Source: Anthonomus grandis grandis (taxonomy: Eukaryota; Arthropoda; Insecta; Coleoptera; Curculionidae). Taken from it: DNA of 64,000 bases. The stretch lies in assembly GCF_022605725.1 (NCBI RefSeq), contig NC_065553.1, forward strand, positions 4,216,001 through 4,280,000. The letters run 5' to 3'. A program made the translations under genes and the position numbers. Within the stretch, counting starts at the first letter, position 1. Each line of letters begins with the position of its first letter. The notes under the pieces were generated by a model. That model saw nothing but the letters and a program-made list of their open reading frames with translations. It made no database searches and was not told the DNA's origin. Below, piece by piece: positions 23,001 to 38,000 of this stretch.

Positions 23001-26000
23001 AGCCCTGATTTACACCTCTCAGTATCTTCATTTCTTCTGCTGTTTCATTTCCAATTCTAACAAAACTTCATTCATTCAAGTACAGGTTGACTATTATGTT
23101 GGTCCCTTTACTCTATGATAAGCCTTTTAATAGTCAACAAAACATGCAAACATGCTACAGTTCATGTCTCTGCATCTCTGAAATCGAACTGTGTATGCAG
23201 GTGCTAACTGTCTTGCTGCTTTGACCTCGTCAATGAGAATGTCTGGACCTGTATCATCATTTGGATACAAGCGTTCGGGTCTTGTGTCATAAGAGTTGTT
23301 CTATGTAGATTTTTCATATGTCTTTCAAGTTATCAATATTATTTATAGGTTTTCCCACGTTGTTAGTTAGGGTGGTCACATATTTAGGTTTAGATGACCC
23401 AGTTAACTCTTTAGTTTTTAATTTTACCCAGGCTAATCCTAGAACACAATTATTTATTTATAAAAGAGAATAATAATTAATTATTCCCTTAAGCTTTCGA
23501 AGCATCCGTCTCTATTTTGGCAATATTGCGTAGATTCTTTTTCTTCCTATAGACTAGAAAGGCCTAAATGGTTGTATTCAATTTATTATGTACAAAAATC
23601 GATTTTTTTACGATTTGTTTCGTCCTTACGAAAAAACAACAACCCTCTGGCGAATGTCTTAATCACTGCGGGTTTAAATTAAAACAAAAGCCACTCGGTG
23701 GTGCTCTCTTTTTCCTTGATTAGAACCTCAGGCCCTTCAGTGTATTTTTTCCGCTTATTTATTATTGGCGTAAATAAAAGAGCCACCGGCCTGAGAGGAC
23801 GCCTCGTCTGAATATTTTATGAAGCGGCTTTTCTTTTTGCGAGCGAATTGTTTTGTTTATGGGCCTTTTTATGTATTCTGGCGAGGCGATTAAATTTTCA
23901 GGCACTTCCTTATTGTCTGCCCGTTGTGTTTCTTATTGAGGATGTACGGCGTAACATAAAATTGCCTCCAGAAAGACGTATGTGTACCGTAGGTTAGTTT
24001 CACTGTATTGGTTTTTCGTAAGTTATTTTTTGAAACTTAGTTTAGTCAACTTTGTTGGGATAATGCACTGAAATTAAACAGACGAAAAATTTCGTTTCTT
24101 TAAAGTCGAGAAATTCTGATTTTTGGCTTTATTTTTCTTCTAATTTAGTTGAAAAGCTCAAACCGAAAATATGTACAAGTTTTAGGTTTGTCCCCCAGAA
24201 ATTGTACTTGTAAGCTCCAGTTTCTCTTCTGCTACGCTTAAAAACTCATTTAAAAGTCACTTGTTGTAAACGATGTTTTAATAAAAACGCAAGATTTGAA
24301 TTGTGCGCCATGTTTGACAGTTATAATGTCACACGATTATGACGTGACAGATTGAAAGTTGAGTGACAGAAAGGCCAGAGACGTCTCGTCATCAGGCACA
24401 AAAATTGGACATTTCAACAGGCACTCTTTAGCGAATTTTTACAAACGATTTACAGCTGCATGCCTAGAAAATTCAACCGACTCAACAACTTCTTCTAGCA
24501 GACCATGACCAGCGAGGAGAATCCACCAATTGGATCCTTGAGCAAACAAAATCATATTCAGTGATAAGGTCCACTTTTACCTCGATGGCTTCGTTAATAG
24601 GCAAAATTGTCGCACATGGGGCTTAGAGAATGCAATAATAATGTAGCAGAAAGCAATGCATCCAACATGTCACTGTATGGGGTGCCTTATGGTCTGGAGG
24701 AATAAGTGGACCATTTTTCTTCGAAAACGAAGAAGGTAATGCAATAACGGTGAACGTTATGGTGCTATAATAACACATTTTCTGTGGCCTTATTTGGAAG
24801 CTTTTGATCTTGACGACATGTGGTCTCAGCAGGACGGTGCCACATGCCATACCGTACGTGAAACATTAACGATCTTCCACACATTTGCTCCTGGTCGTGT
24901 CATTTCCTGATTTGATGACCTCCACGCTCTTGCGATTTACGCCTTTAGACTTGTGGCTGTAGGATTATCTGAAGTCAGAGGTGGTGTATGCTAATAAACT
25001 TGCAACCATCAACATTGTATGATTAAAATACTACTATATGTATACAATAACGTTATTGAAAATTTTGCCAAAGGGATACGAATATGCCAGCAAAGCCGTC
25101 GCGGCCATTTAAAAGATATTTTGTTTCATACATAATTCCCAAATGTATATTTTCTAAATTAATAAATATTTCAATACTTTGCCACAGAGAACCATGTTTT
25201 ATTGAACTCTGAAATCTTGCGCTCTTATTGAAACACCCTTTATAATAGGAGACAAAGTTACAAACATTTGGTCGAATCAAGAGTGAGAGTATTTTGGAGT
25301 TTTGATTGTCAAACTGAAAAACTCTATTTTCAGTAGATTGTTCTAACGGGATACAAAGTTTGAAGCACATCATGCTAAACTAAAAAGGTGACCTTTTTGG
25401 AATTATCTTTTTTATTTATTTGAGATATTCTACTTCTCTTTTGCCTTTACGCAGCCTTTGACTACGTACCTCATGGGATTCCAATGATTATCTATCATTA
25501 TTTACATCAATGATTTGCCACTTTCACACTTATTAGTATGCTTCACTCTATTTTCTGAAGACATATTTCAAAAAGATTTGAAATTACGTTTGAATTAAAG
25601 GTTTTATTGATCAGCATGGTTTTTTTCAGAGACCTATCTTGTTTTACTAATTTGTCTTTCCTTTGCAGTCATATTTGTGTATTCATTAATGCACAGTCTC
25701 AGGTTGACGTTATATATACCGATTTTCAAAAAGCTTTAGACATTTGATTCATCAATATATTTTGTTAAATAACTCGTATCGTCATGGCTAGGTTAATGAA
25801 TGTTTCATTCGTACCTACTTTGTAAATCGCAGTTTATGGAGTATGAAAGCTTTAGATCAGAATTCTTTAATGCTACCTTGGGTGTACCTTAAGTTTCAAA
25901 CCTGGGTCCATTGTGATTTATTTTGGTTATCAACGATTTGTTTAGCTCACTCAACTCCCATCGACTGGCTTTTGCTGATGACTTAAAGTTAGTATTTAAG

Positions 26001-29000
26001 ATAGATAGTATTAATGACTGTCCTATGCTTGGAGCCTTTGGTGTGACGCTCAAATTACGAGACCACTAACTCAATTTAGTTTTAATCTTCTCCCGAAGAT
26101 GTTAACATCGTTAGCCAAACACGTGTCGAGAGTAAAAATAAAGAGTTTTGGTTAGTGGTAAAACTGTCTCGTAATTTGAGTATTAATGACTGTTTATTTC
26201 TTCAGAACTGTCTAGATTTCTTGGAGATTTGGTGTGCTAATAACAGGCTGGGGCTTAATGCGGCGAAGTTTAGTGTGATCAGTTATTCAAGATCAAAGAT
26301 CCCCGTTACTTACAACTAATCTATCAATAATTACATTTTGAACAACTCCGAATTTACCTTTATAACACATTTTAATAGTGTTGTGATGTCAGCAATGAAG
26401 AAACTTGAATTTATAATTAAAAATTCTCGGAGCTTTACTGCGAATACAACGTTTAGCTGCTTTACCAGGTCAAAATTGGCATATGGCTGCATCGTGTGGA
26501 ATCGAATTTACTAGGGCTTGTTTGAGTCTGTTCTGTCAAGTACTTAGCCGATAGACTCAATGGTATATCTATCCTGCAAGGAGTTTTGACCACCGCCAAC
26601 TATTAGGGTGCTGTAATCTACATCCATTGTATCTGAGAAGAAGCATATTTTTCCTATAACCACTTATTTTAATACGTTACAAAGTTTTAAGCACGTGCTC
26701 ATTTAAAATTGATCTATTGATTTACAACAATAATTTTGCCACTTTCATGCCCATCAGTACACTTCACTCTATTTGCTGATGATATAATAATCTAATCTTG
26801 TAGTAAAGATCTGGCAAAAGCTATGAATAATTCATGGGGCTCGCTGGTGGGAGGAATCAATGGCTTCTCAATACAAGAAAAACACAATCTGAATCTTTTC
26901 CCCGGAAAAACATTCCTGAAGAAATGGAATCCAACCTGTGCCAGTTTTCTTGGCGTTGTCCTTAGTCTCATCTGGGCGTCCTATACTGCCTCGGTGAATG
27001 CAAAAAATATAGTAGTACTAGTACAAATAGAAAAAAAGTTGACGATATAACGTTAGTGAGATTGAGAGTGCATACTTTTTACTCTGTCACTGACAGATTG
27101 CCTATGCCATTCTTGCCTGGGAGCATAGTACAGAAGTAAGAGATGTGTTCTAACTGCAAAGAAGTGCAATTGCAATTATTGCAGGCCTTCATAGAGCTTG
27201 AAGTTCTGAACCTATAAAGGAGTCCATAACTTTAACACAATGCATAGAGAGCATCTTGTTGTAAATTTCCATCGACTGGAAAGGGGTGGTATAGCCCAGC
27301 GCGTCTGCATTTCAATGGATTGTCTCTGCCTATCTGACAATTTCGCACAAACAAATTTAACTGTTTTAAAGAGTTTCAACCAATAAGTATTTAATGTGTT
27401 GTTCCCCAACATGTATGTATTTAAATGTGTATAGAAATTTTAGCTTATGATAAGAGGTTCACTTCTTTAAATAATAAATAGCTGCCAGTTTTATATTCAT
27501 AACTGCATCATCCAATACCAGAGTGTCTGTGATAGCAGACCTCACATGTAAATAATACAAAGAGGTGGACTAAGAATGGCACCCTGCAGAACTTCATGAC
27601 GAAGCAATTGACAATCTGATTGCAATTCATTCACTTGCACAACCTGCTTCCTAAACCTGAGATATGCCGAAAACCATCTACAGACCCGAGCAAAGAAACC
27701 AAAATAATTAACGTTAGACAACAGACATCACATGCCTTGATATATTTTAGCAATACAAGATAGGAGGTCAGGCAAGCATCCATGTTTTAGAGACATCACT
27801 GATAACCTTACTAACTGCTGTTGCTGTCCTATGACGTTCCCTGAAACCGGTCTGAATTGTAGGCCATATGTCTAAGTTCATCGAATGAGGTAATCCTTGC
27901 TGCCTGGAGATGAGGTCTCACCATTGCAATTTTCCATATGGCTGCATATTCCCCTGTTACCAAACAATGATGAAAGTTTTACATTACAAAACATTTACAC
28001 CCTATTTCGTCAATACCTGCGCATTTAGATTTCATGCGAGAGAATGATTTATAAATACCATATTCAGTTATTACTTTAAAATGAAAAGTTTCACTTATAA
28101 AGTGTTAGAAGAGTAATAATTTATAAGAGTCGTGTCAACAAGAATATCTTGGGAAAGTGATCACTTACAGCAGTGACAACCCTTAGATGATTGGGTGTGT
28201 CAAAAGACTGCTTGCAATGGAAACTCCAAGCATTTACTTTTGATCAAGTTGTTTTCACATTATTTTTAAATTTGTTTAACTCAGAAGTCATATAAGCCTT
28301 CTTCTACGCTCGTATTACAGATGATAGATAATGATTCAGATCTAGGTAATAATTTTGATCTATCTAAGTGTGCAGTTGTATTTATTAAAGGTTTTTTTTC
28401 AGCTTTATATCTTTTATAGTATCAGTTATATAGGGTTTACAATGATTTTATTTTATCTATATATTGTTTCTAAATTTTCCTGTTACTGACTTGTGCAAAT
28501 ACTTTTGTATGAATAAAATAATTTAAATCTCACTAATAATAGTTAACCTCATTTTTATTTTAATTAAGACAAAAATCTTGAAATATAATAACTACCTTGA
28601 AAATATAATAAACTAGTATACAATTTTGTAGTTTAATGACTCAAAATATTTTTTTCTATCTATTTTAACATACCAATATTTTTTTTTTGATTATCTTTTG
28701 TGATAAAGAGAATGACTCCAGTTTATTTACTACTTGAATCTAATCTTTTAATATTACAATTTGATATATTAAGTTCAGTTCGCTTTCAGTTATTAAATAT
28801 AGATAGACATTTTTTTTAGAAGGATTATTCATTAAAATTAATCAAAGTCAGATTTATTAAGGAAACTCGAAACAAAGCAAAAAGGTTAATTTCCTTTTTA
28901 AAATAATGACATAATGGTAAACAATTTATTTTCTCAAATGATTTATCGTTAATTTGTATTTAAATCATGCGGTTTTTAGGGTGACTCGCCGTTCGGTAAA

Positions 29001-32000
29001 TCCGAAGCCTACATTAAGTTAGAACAATTAGGAGAGGGATCATATGCTACTGTGTACAAAGGATTTAGCAAGTAAGTACAATCGAATCAATATTTGCTAA
29101 CAGGCAATCGAGACGCTTGTCAATAATGTAAAATTATCAGGTAATAATTATCGAGCTTAGATATCATGCACCGTGTGTGTTTAGTTTAAATAGTACACAA
29201 ATGAAAACAAATAAATCATACGTAAGATTGTAAGATTTTGAAAAGAAAAGTTTGTATTAATATATATCCTAAAGCTCTTGACTTTAAAGGTACTAAAAAA
29301 TATACTTTTTTGTCATACTTTTCTTAGATATGTTTATGCAATACTGGTTGAAATTAACAATTTTTTTACCTAAATAGTACGTTTATTATCGAGTTATTTA
29401 ATGTTTCTTATTAGTTTGTTCGTTTCAGTGTTTGTTTTTATAGTTTTTTCTATATGTTTATTCATTATCTCGATGTTTTATTAGATTTTTTAATATTTTT
29501 TGTAAGGTTAGGGTAAATGAAACATAATTAATATAATAATGTATATTTATTTAGCATAAACTTAGCTACATATTTAACTAAAAATATAAAATTATTTAAA
29601 TATATATAATGCAATAAATTCGTTAGACGTTGCATTCCACTTCATTTGCGAAATATCAACAATCGAAGGTGCTGCTGAGGTTGCATCGCATGTCTGCTCG
29701 TGTTGATGTTTCAAGCATGTTACGACACAGGTTTTCTAGGTCGTCTATGTTGACCCAGGATAAACAGGGCCTCTTGGTTAATTTCCATGGAGACATAAGG
29801 TATCGGCACGGTGTTCCATAAACAATCTCAGCCTCGGTTATCCAGAAATACCCTGTCAGGGAGTTAGGACCCTAATGACAAGTCGAATATCAAAAAATTG
29901 CAATAATTATAATTCAAAAAAAAACCTAACAAGGGAAAGTACATTTGAATACGATTACAGATGTCACGTCCTAAATATTAGCAAAGTATAGTCGAAATTA
30001 TACCCATTTGTAGTTACGTCATCCAGGTGAGAAAAAACGTATGGCGTAGATATTTTTGCCAATCAATATTAGGTTAGAAACTTTACCATCGCCTTCAGAA
30101 ATTAATAGTCTGCTATGTATTTTTATACGTTAAAAAATAACAAATGATTTATTTTAGCAGCATATTATTATATTTTTATATTCGTGTATATACTTTCATT
30201 CCCAAAAAATTTAAAAAAAATCTTGTAGTATTTATTGTATTATTAACAAACTTAACAATTAACAAATATTATTATAATTAATCATAAATAATGGGACATA
30301 AACAACAAGTCCGAAACGGAATTGCACTTCAAATTGAGAATGTGATAGAGCGAGCCGCAGATCCAACAAAATTGAGCACAACAACGATCGCAAATATAAA
30401 GAAGAATGGGATAAAATCAGGATTACGCTGCTCATATATTTTCCAAGCAAAAGACCGCAAAAACCAAATCTACAACATATTTGAAAAGTAGAATTCGGCA
30501 CGAGCATTAGGCGTAACAAAACCGAGCTTACAAAAATTGTGAATAATGGTATAAAATTATTTTAACTCACTGGGAAAAATTTAAATACTGACAATTTAAT
30601 TTACTTGTTCATGAAAAAAAATGCTGCTTGAAGGAATATGTTAACACATTAAAATGAAAATACCATTCCAAAAAATAAAATATACAAACTCAAAAAAAAA
30701 CACGCCATATTGCATTACCAAATTAATGAAATTGCAACGATATGATTGAATACTTAAACGACGATCATAAAACAAAATTTGCTAGAACAAAAAAAGCTTA
30801 ATCTCGTCAGTATTGTCAGAGTCAGAACTGATATCAGAGATATTGTCTTCGTCATCGTCGTCTTCGTCAGTCGTCATCACAAGTGGCAGAATGTCATAGG
30901 CATCACATACTTGTATTGCCTCCCAAGCCTTTTCAATTACCTTTTCTGTATGGAAAACATATTTTTGCCAATGATCTATAGAAATTTCGTTTATTACCCT
31001 TTCCCATGTAGTCAGAACTTCTGAAGGTGACCCCTTAAAATTGAAAATATATTGATCATATTTTCGTTTACATTCCGACCATACCATACCATTTCAATTG
31101 CATTAAACTGGCAATGATATGGTGGCAGTCGCAAAATCGTGTGTCCTAAAGGTTTAACATATTCATCAAGGAAGTACTTTTTTCCACTAGGGCAGTTTCT
31201 GCGTGCAATACTCCATATTTTATCTTTCATGGCTTTTTCTGGAGAGCCAATATTCTTTTTCTTCAACCATTCGGTCAGTCTCTGCTTTGTCCAAGATTTT
31301 CTCGGGATTTCTTCTAATAAACCAGAATGGTAACTTGCATTGTCCATGATTATAAATGACTTTGGGGGAAGATTTGGAACCAGCTGAGTTTTAAACCAGT
31401 TTTCGAAGTTTTTCCTGTTCATACTGTCATGATAATCTCCCGTCTTTAATCCACTCTTGAATATTAAATTTGCACCCTTGATGAAGCCACCACTTGGTTC
31501 CGTCGTGGCCCACGATATAACGATGACCTTAAAAATAAAAGATAATTCAATTTTCTTCTTTTAGAAATCATTCTTCCAGAACATAAATTTAATATAATTA
31601 ATAAGTAATGTTCCATGCACATACGAGTAGTGTATGGAGTTAAATTCCTTCATATTGTCTTAGAGAGAAATTATATGAAACTATGAAACAGATGAAATTA
31701 TGAAGTTAGAGGGCCCTTTCAAGGGCAATAGTTTTTATTCAAAAAAAAATCTAAAAAGATAACCAGATAATTTTGACCTTCACTGTTTTTCCTTGAATCC
31801 GTGTGCTTGGTGTCATCTTGCCAGCTACTACGAAATGATCCCTTGCTAAAAATCCACGTCTCGTCAATGAAAACTGGAGTAAAACCTTCCGGACCTAGAT
31901 TTCTATTTTTGATATACTCCCTTAAAAAATTGATTCTTTTATGAACAATATTTGGGAAGTCCATCAAATATTTTCTGTTATTTGATTTTTTCCACTTGAA

Positions 32001-35000
32001 GCCTATACTATTGATCCATCTTCTTAAAGAGTCAATGGAAAACTCAAAATATTTAATTCCTTCCCTGAACTTTTCTCTTATTGTTGCCAATATTACATAT
32101 TCTTTTCTGGCGTACATAGAATAAATTGTGTCCCAAATTCTATGTTTCAAATATGTTGTAATTTTGGTTTTTGCTGTCTTTTGCTTGGAAGATATACGGG
32201 CTGCGTAATTCTGATCTGATTTTATCCCATTCTTCTTTATATTTGCGATCGTTGTTGTGCTCAATTTTGTTGCATCTGCGGCTCGCTGTATCACATTCTC
32301 AATTTGAAGTGCAATTCCGTTTCGGACTTGTTCCTTTTCCAGTTGAAAAAAAGCCAATATATTTAAAATCATCAGCTGCGATTGTTCATTATACCTATTA
32401 TATATTTTTTTAGGCATTATCTAACGCTTTTCGAAATAACTTTCAAGAACAAGTTGACAAACCAATATTTTTGATTGACAGTGACGGATATTTCACATAA
32501 CCTAGTATATAAAAGATGAATAATCATCAGATACCAATTTTTTTCAAAAGTTTGTTGTCGCCGCTCTTTGGAATATGCTAAACAAAGATAAACAAAAATG
32601 ACTATTCATTTCCAGTCATTACAAATGGGTATAATTTCGACTTTAATTCTATGGACCAAATTTGTTCAAAAATAAACGAGGGATTTAAAAATTATTTTAA
32701 TTTAAAAAAAATCAGTGACGTACCATTTTTGTTCTTTAGAAATATTTAGTTCAAACCCCTTTCGGAAGTTACTAATCATCAGTTATAATGTAAAAATTTA
32801 ATAGATAGATAGATAAATAAATAAGTAGATACACAATTTAAATTAGCAAAAGAAATAAAATTACATCATGTCTGAGAAATTATTGCTGAAGAACTCATCT
32901 TTGAATAAAAACATTTTTAATTAGATACTTTTTAATAACAGATTTAAATTCATTTATATTTAGCAATTTTATGGAAGGCGGTAGCAAGTTAAAAAATTTT
33001 GGAGCGTAGAAACTTATGGCGGTTTTAATTTTATCAATTCTGTGAAATTCGGTGCATAAATTGTTTCTTTTTCTAGTGAAATGCTCATGGAGTCTCATAT
33101 GAAGTTAGGGTATTTGTGAAATATGTGTGAGTAAAATATGTAAAGACCGCTAAGATATTTAGGTTATTAAAAGATTGTCTGCAGTCTACTCTATAATGAA
33201 TTTTTGCAATCGTTCTTATAGCCTCTCTTTGAAGACTAAAAATTCTTTTAATGTTTGGTGAGTGACCCAAAGCTAGAAAAGCATAGACAAGCCTCGATTC
33301 AATGCATGCAAAGTTCTCAGTAATAAAATCTTTTACATTAGAATATGCTTCTTAATGATAATAAGCTGTAACTCTGTTGCTCAATAATTAAGGAACTTAG
33401 GACGTATGTTGATCTTAACTTTTCTTCTTAAAATGAAATGTGTTTAACCCTGTATATTTTTTCAGTTTACAAAACCAAGTAGTAGCATTAAAAGAAATTA
33501 GACTGCAAGAAGAAGAGGGCGCTCCCTTCACGGCCATCAGGGAGGCGTCTCTGCTCAAAGAACTGAAACATGCGAACATTGTGACGCTCCACGACATCGT
33601 GCACACTAAAGAGACGTTGACCTTTGTGTTTGAATATGTGGTAAGTTAAAACTGTTTGAAATAATTTATTTAATGTACCAACATTAAACAGATGTACCCC
33701 ACGGAGGCTTCGATGTGATGTTTTAAACGCAAACATACGGGCTTATTCAGCACTGGTGGAAATTAAAGTGAACAAGCGTAGACTGCGTGCATTTTATATA
33801 AACCGCAAGGTACACGAAACTAATAGGAAATTGTTGGAGTGGTTTATTTAGGGCGAATTTTCGCGATGGAACACTGTGTGTGTGTTCTATTTAATAGAAT
33901 GTGTTCCCGCTGAAACAGATATTTCACATTTAGGAAATTATGTACTCCGCTATAATTGGTTGAATCGAACGGTTTGGTGAAAGTTTATACAGCCAGTAAC
34001 TGCAAATTTGAAAATGTTTTTTGAAGAAGGAAATTATTTAATTTTTTTTCGTTCTGGTCCACCTTTCCGTGTAATAGGATAGGAAGTTGACAGTCTTGAT
34101 TCTAGTACAGTCCTTTTTTTGTGATCTAAGTAAGATATGCATGGATCACAGCATTCTCCTTAAGAAACTCTGTTTTTACAACATTGGACATTCTATTATA
34201 GAGTTGCTAGAATCATATTTAAAAGGTATAATTTTAATTTATTTTAAGAATAGAATTATTTTGTAATATATTTAGGTATATTACAAAATAATAAAAAAAT
34301 ACCCTCACAAATTGTATATACAATTTTAGTGCCCAACACAAAACATGAAACACAAATTGGCTTTATTACTGTCGTTCAAAAGTAATATGTTAGTTTTCTT
34401 CATTCGTTTTCTTCCACAGGAAATCTGGGGTCCTGCTTCCACACACGCTAAAACATTAATTTCGCCAGCTTCATTTCTTTCAACATGAGGTTGCCTAGGT
34501 TTTGAATAGCAGCCATAATTTAAAAAATTGGATTTTAACCGGAATACCCTAGCCCTAGATGGCTGACTGCTTTCGGGAAACGTAATAAGTTCTTTTTTTT
34601 ATTTTTTGAACTTTGTAACAAAATAAAATAAGCCGATTCTTTACCTGTTTAAATATAATCGCAGTGTTGCTTCGACATTTTCGTTAGAAAATTTTAAACA
34701 TTTTATAATATCATACTTTTAAAAATTTTGAAATTCCATATTTTTACCGTTGGCCATTATTTTTGATTTGTATTGACTCTTTGACTTAGTTTCCATGAAT
34801 ACAATAAACAAAACAATTTTTTATGCATGTTCAACTTTTATGCAAGTGTGAAAGAATTCACGGCCTACTATTAAAAAAAACAAACATAAATATGGATTTT
34901 ACTAATTAACATGATCGTTTTCGCCTTGTATTAGAGGAACAAAAATAGTTAGAATAGTTCAGTTTAACGTTTTAAAAGTTTTGCAAGAAACTGAGATATC

Positions 35001-38000
35001 GTCGCGAAAAGCTATATCTTAAAAAATGACAGAGATACGCTGCTATCTCATCCAAATTGGGCCACAGTGTACATAATATGTATAAATACACATAATGCCT
35101 TATAACAGGTTGCCTGAGATGCCAAATAGGAGATAGGTACTAAAGTTTCAAACTTTAGAAAGTCCGCCCAATGAATGAATTTTTGCGTCACAGGTTTTAT
35201 TGTATATGTATTTTAATTAGTTTTCATTACTAACCTTACTTTTAGCTTCACTTTATATTATCGCACGATTGATAAAGATTAAGTTTGGCTACTCACCTTC
35301 CAAACACCCTGTATAATGTAATCATACTATATTATGATACTATCTATGTAATACATACTCCAGTGTAATAATAAATCCAGATTTTCATCCTCCAAGTAGA
35401 TCAAATCTAAGATTGAATTGGCTTCATTTGGAACATTGTTTACCTGGTACAGACCATAAAATGAACACATGATAGACATTGCTTGCATCTACATTTACTT
35501 TATTTTGTGATGCCGACTGTTGATAAAGTAATGGACTTTATGAGTGAAAATAATAATCCTATTTTTCAGCTCGTTGCATGAATTGCGGAAATGCTAAGAA
35601 AAGATAACATGAGGATTGACATTTGTGTAAATTCATCAAAAGCATACCATTGTGTAGATCCAAATCTGCTGTTAAAAAAAATAGATATTTATGGTATGCA
35701 GGGAAATGCCTTAAAACTAAAATCGCATATGTGCACTTTAAAAAACAACTTAGGAATTCTTCAAAATAGTATTCCGGGCCCTATATTGTTTGTGGCCTTT
35801 CTCAATGATGTTGGTTCCATAGAAAAAACTCAAAATGAATGTTCAACCTGCTATCCTGATGATGCCAATCTACTAACAGGGGAAAAAACTTTCGAATTAA
35901 ATTCATTAGGTAGATATCTGTTTAGTAAAGAATACATTTTAGAATTCAAATTAACCAAATGCTCTTGAATTTAGAACAAAACTTTGAAAGGTTTTATACA
36001 AAGCGAAATTAAATTGGGAACTACCAACATAAGAAATAGTATCGAAACAAAGTTTCTCGAGTTATATTTGGACGAATTTTTTAAATGGACGTATCACATA
36101 AAACTGGTATCGGAAGAGCTAAATAGCGGCTGTCATGGAATTGGGGTGATTTAAACTCCTTGAATAAAAAAAAAACACTAAGTTGTATTTTTGGAAAATT
36201 GAATGTATCTTAAAATGTGGATTAATATTTTGAGGTTCAATTAGTATAGCAAACGACATTTTTATGATTCAAAAACCAGTTTTTGGGAAAATAAAAGATG
36301 CTGTTAGTTATAAAAGTGTAAATAAATTTCAAATTATCAGGCATATTGACTTATGGACTTTATATCTTCGAGTGCTTAGTTTTTCTTTAATAATAAGCAC
36401 ATTTTTAATATACAGAGAAACATTGAACAACAAACTTTAAACGTTAACTATCCTTTTCACAAACTGACACTGACAAAGGAAAGTCTAGAAAATATATGTG
36501 CCTTAAGTTTGTCAATAGTTTTGAAGATAACTTGAAAACCATTAATAGTTAGCAATAATAGTTATTAATAGTTTATTTAGAGTTAACCCATACTTAATTC
36601 AAGATTTTTTAGATAGATTTTTTTACCAACCATTCCAATTATGAGACATAAATGACAAATTCATGTCTGGAAACAGGTATCAATTTAAACGTAACTTTAA
36701 TCATTGACAATACTTAAAATACTGTTGCCCTTATAATGGACAAACTTGATTCAAAAATAACCTTATAAGCATAATTAAGGGCCCTAATGACCTTTATTAA
36801 AAGAAACGCATTTAAAAATACTATTATAAGCGTTTTTATTCCTATTTCCAGCTAAAAAAATTACACACAAATGGCATTAAATACATAACCGTGCATACAA
36901 AGCGTGTTTCACAGCATTGCAACACGAACCCGCTGAAATAAATAATCATTTGCTAGTAAATTATCATGTCGTAAAACAAGTCTATAAAATATATAAAAAT
37001 ACTTTTCCTAATCTAGTTCATCTGTACGTGTAACTTAAATTATCACAATGATAGTCGACAAAAACGAAATTCACCAGAGATCTATCAAGTTTAAATATAT
37101 TTCTTATGCCTATTGTCATGCTCTATTGAACATAATTTTTACAGGCTCTATTTAAAACATTTTGAAGCTTGTCGCGTCCCAATATTTAGCTATATAAGGT
37201 TCTTTCAGAATATACTAAAACATTATTGTATTAAAGAAGTCAACATATAGAATAAATATAAATTCTTTTATAATAATTATACACTTTTTATTTGTGGGGT
37301 ACAACAAACATTTTTTATTCTTCAGTTATTTTTTATTCAGCATTATCTCAACTTCCGTCCTGCCCTAACTGACATTCTGAATTTTGCCCCTAATCGGCTA
37401 AAAGATATTTCCGTTATTCAGAATTATTGGTTGCTGGGCGTTCCTAAGTTCGTAATTTAATATAAGTCAGAGTATTACATTAAGAAAATTAAAAGAGAAC
37501 CAATTATGCACTACTTAATTTTACCAAAATTAAAAAAAACTTGATTATTTTAAGTCCTGTATGGACAATTTGCCGATATCTGGAGCCTCAACCAGACAAG
37601 TTGGACGATCTGTTTAAGCTGTTTTCATTAAGTGGTGCTCATAACAGTGGATATTGGAATTAGGCTCTTCTATAGTCGGTGATTGGAAAGCCAGACTGTT
37701 CTGGTGTCATACTGGGTGTATCACAGACACCAATTCTATTAGACCCTCAAGGCAGTGATAAGGTTAAGAAGCAATATTAGAAGAAAGGAAAAAAAGAAAA
37801 AGAAAACCCTGAAACAATTTTCCAATGACAGTAACAAAGCTTAGTGTCGTTATGCCGGTTCAAATAAAGCAATGGTCACCTCGCTAAGTTTATTGTTAAA
37901 TCTTAACCATCCTGCCACGAAATTACCAAATCGTGGCTTGATAAGGTAAAAGAGGTTCCACTAAATCAAAGACAAACCAGATCTAGACAACTTACATCGT

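Larger units (their letters stand above)
17030..28979 (+). other. First visible intron (12.0 kb), transposon-rich
   Basis: The intron runs from gtaagt at 17030 to ttttag at 28979. It contains, in order, a mariner N-terminal relic, a minus-strand LINE, a second mariner relic, a minisatellite tract, a minus-strand RTE-like LINE, a Tc1/mariner-type transposase relic and three further LINE relics. Those are listed separately. The stretch 23400-24340 and the AT-rich stretch 28100-28979 contain nothing I recognise. Confidence 0.85.
29990..32642 (-). mobile_element. DDE transposon (Tc1/mariner/IS630 group) with 23-bp terminal inverted repeats
   Basis: The 23 bases at 29990-30012 (start AGTCGAAATTATACCC) are the exact reverse complement of 32620-32642. 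TA dinucleotides adjoin the left end and lie within two bases of the right, as expected for a TA-targeting family. Between them is a minus-strand transposase and, at the left, an inverted duplicate of part of it. Total about 2.65 kb, inside the second visible intron of the kinase gene. Confidence 0.85.

Noticed and set aside
30491..30504. GAATTCGGCACGAG, identical to a widely used cDNA-library adaptor, suggesting a cloning or assembly artefact.
   Set aside because: It lies within an inverted partial transposase copy, and the homologous position in the full copy reads TAGAATTTGGGACACAA. The adaptor-like string differs from it by a few substitutions, so ordinary divergence explains it. Still worth a read-level check.
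33415..33736. Antisense open frames across the kinase exon at 33466-33640.
   Set aside because: They are shadows of the conserved sense exon and have no motifs.
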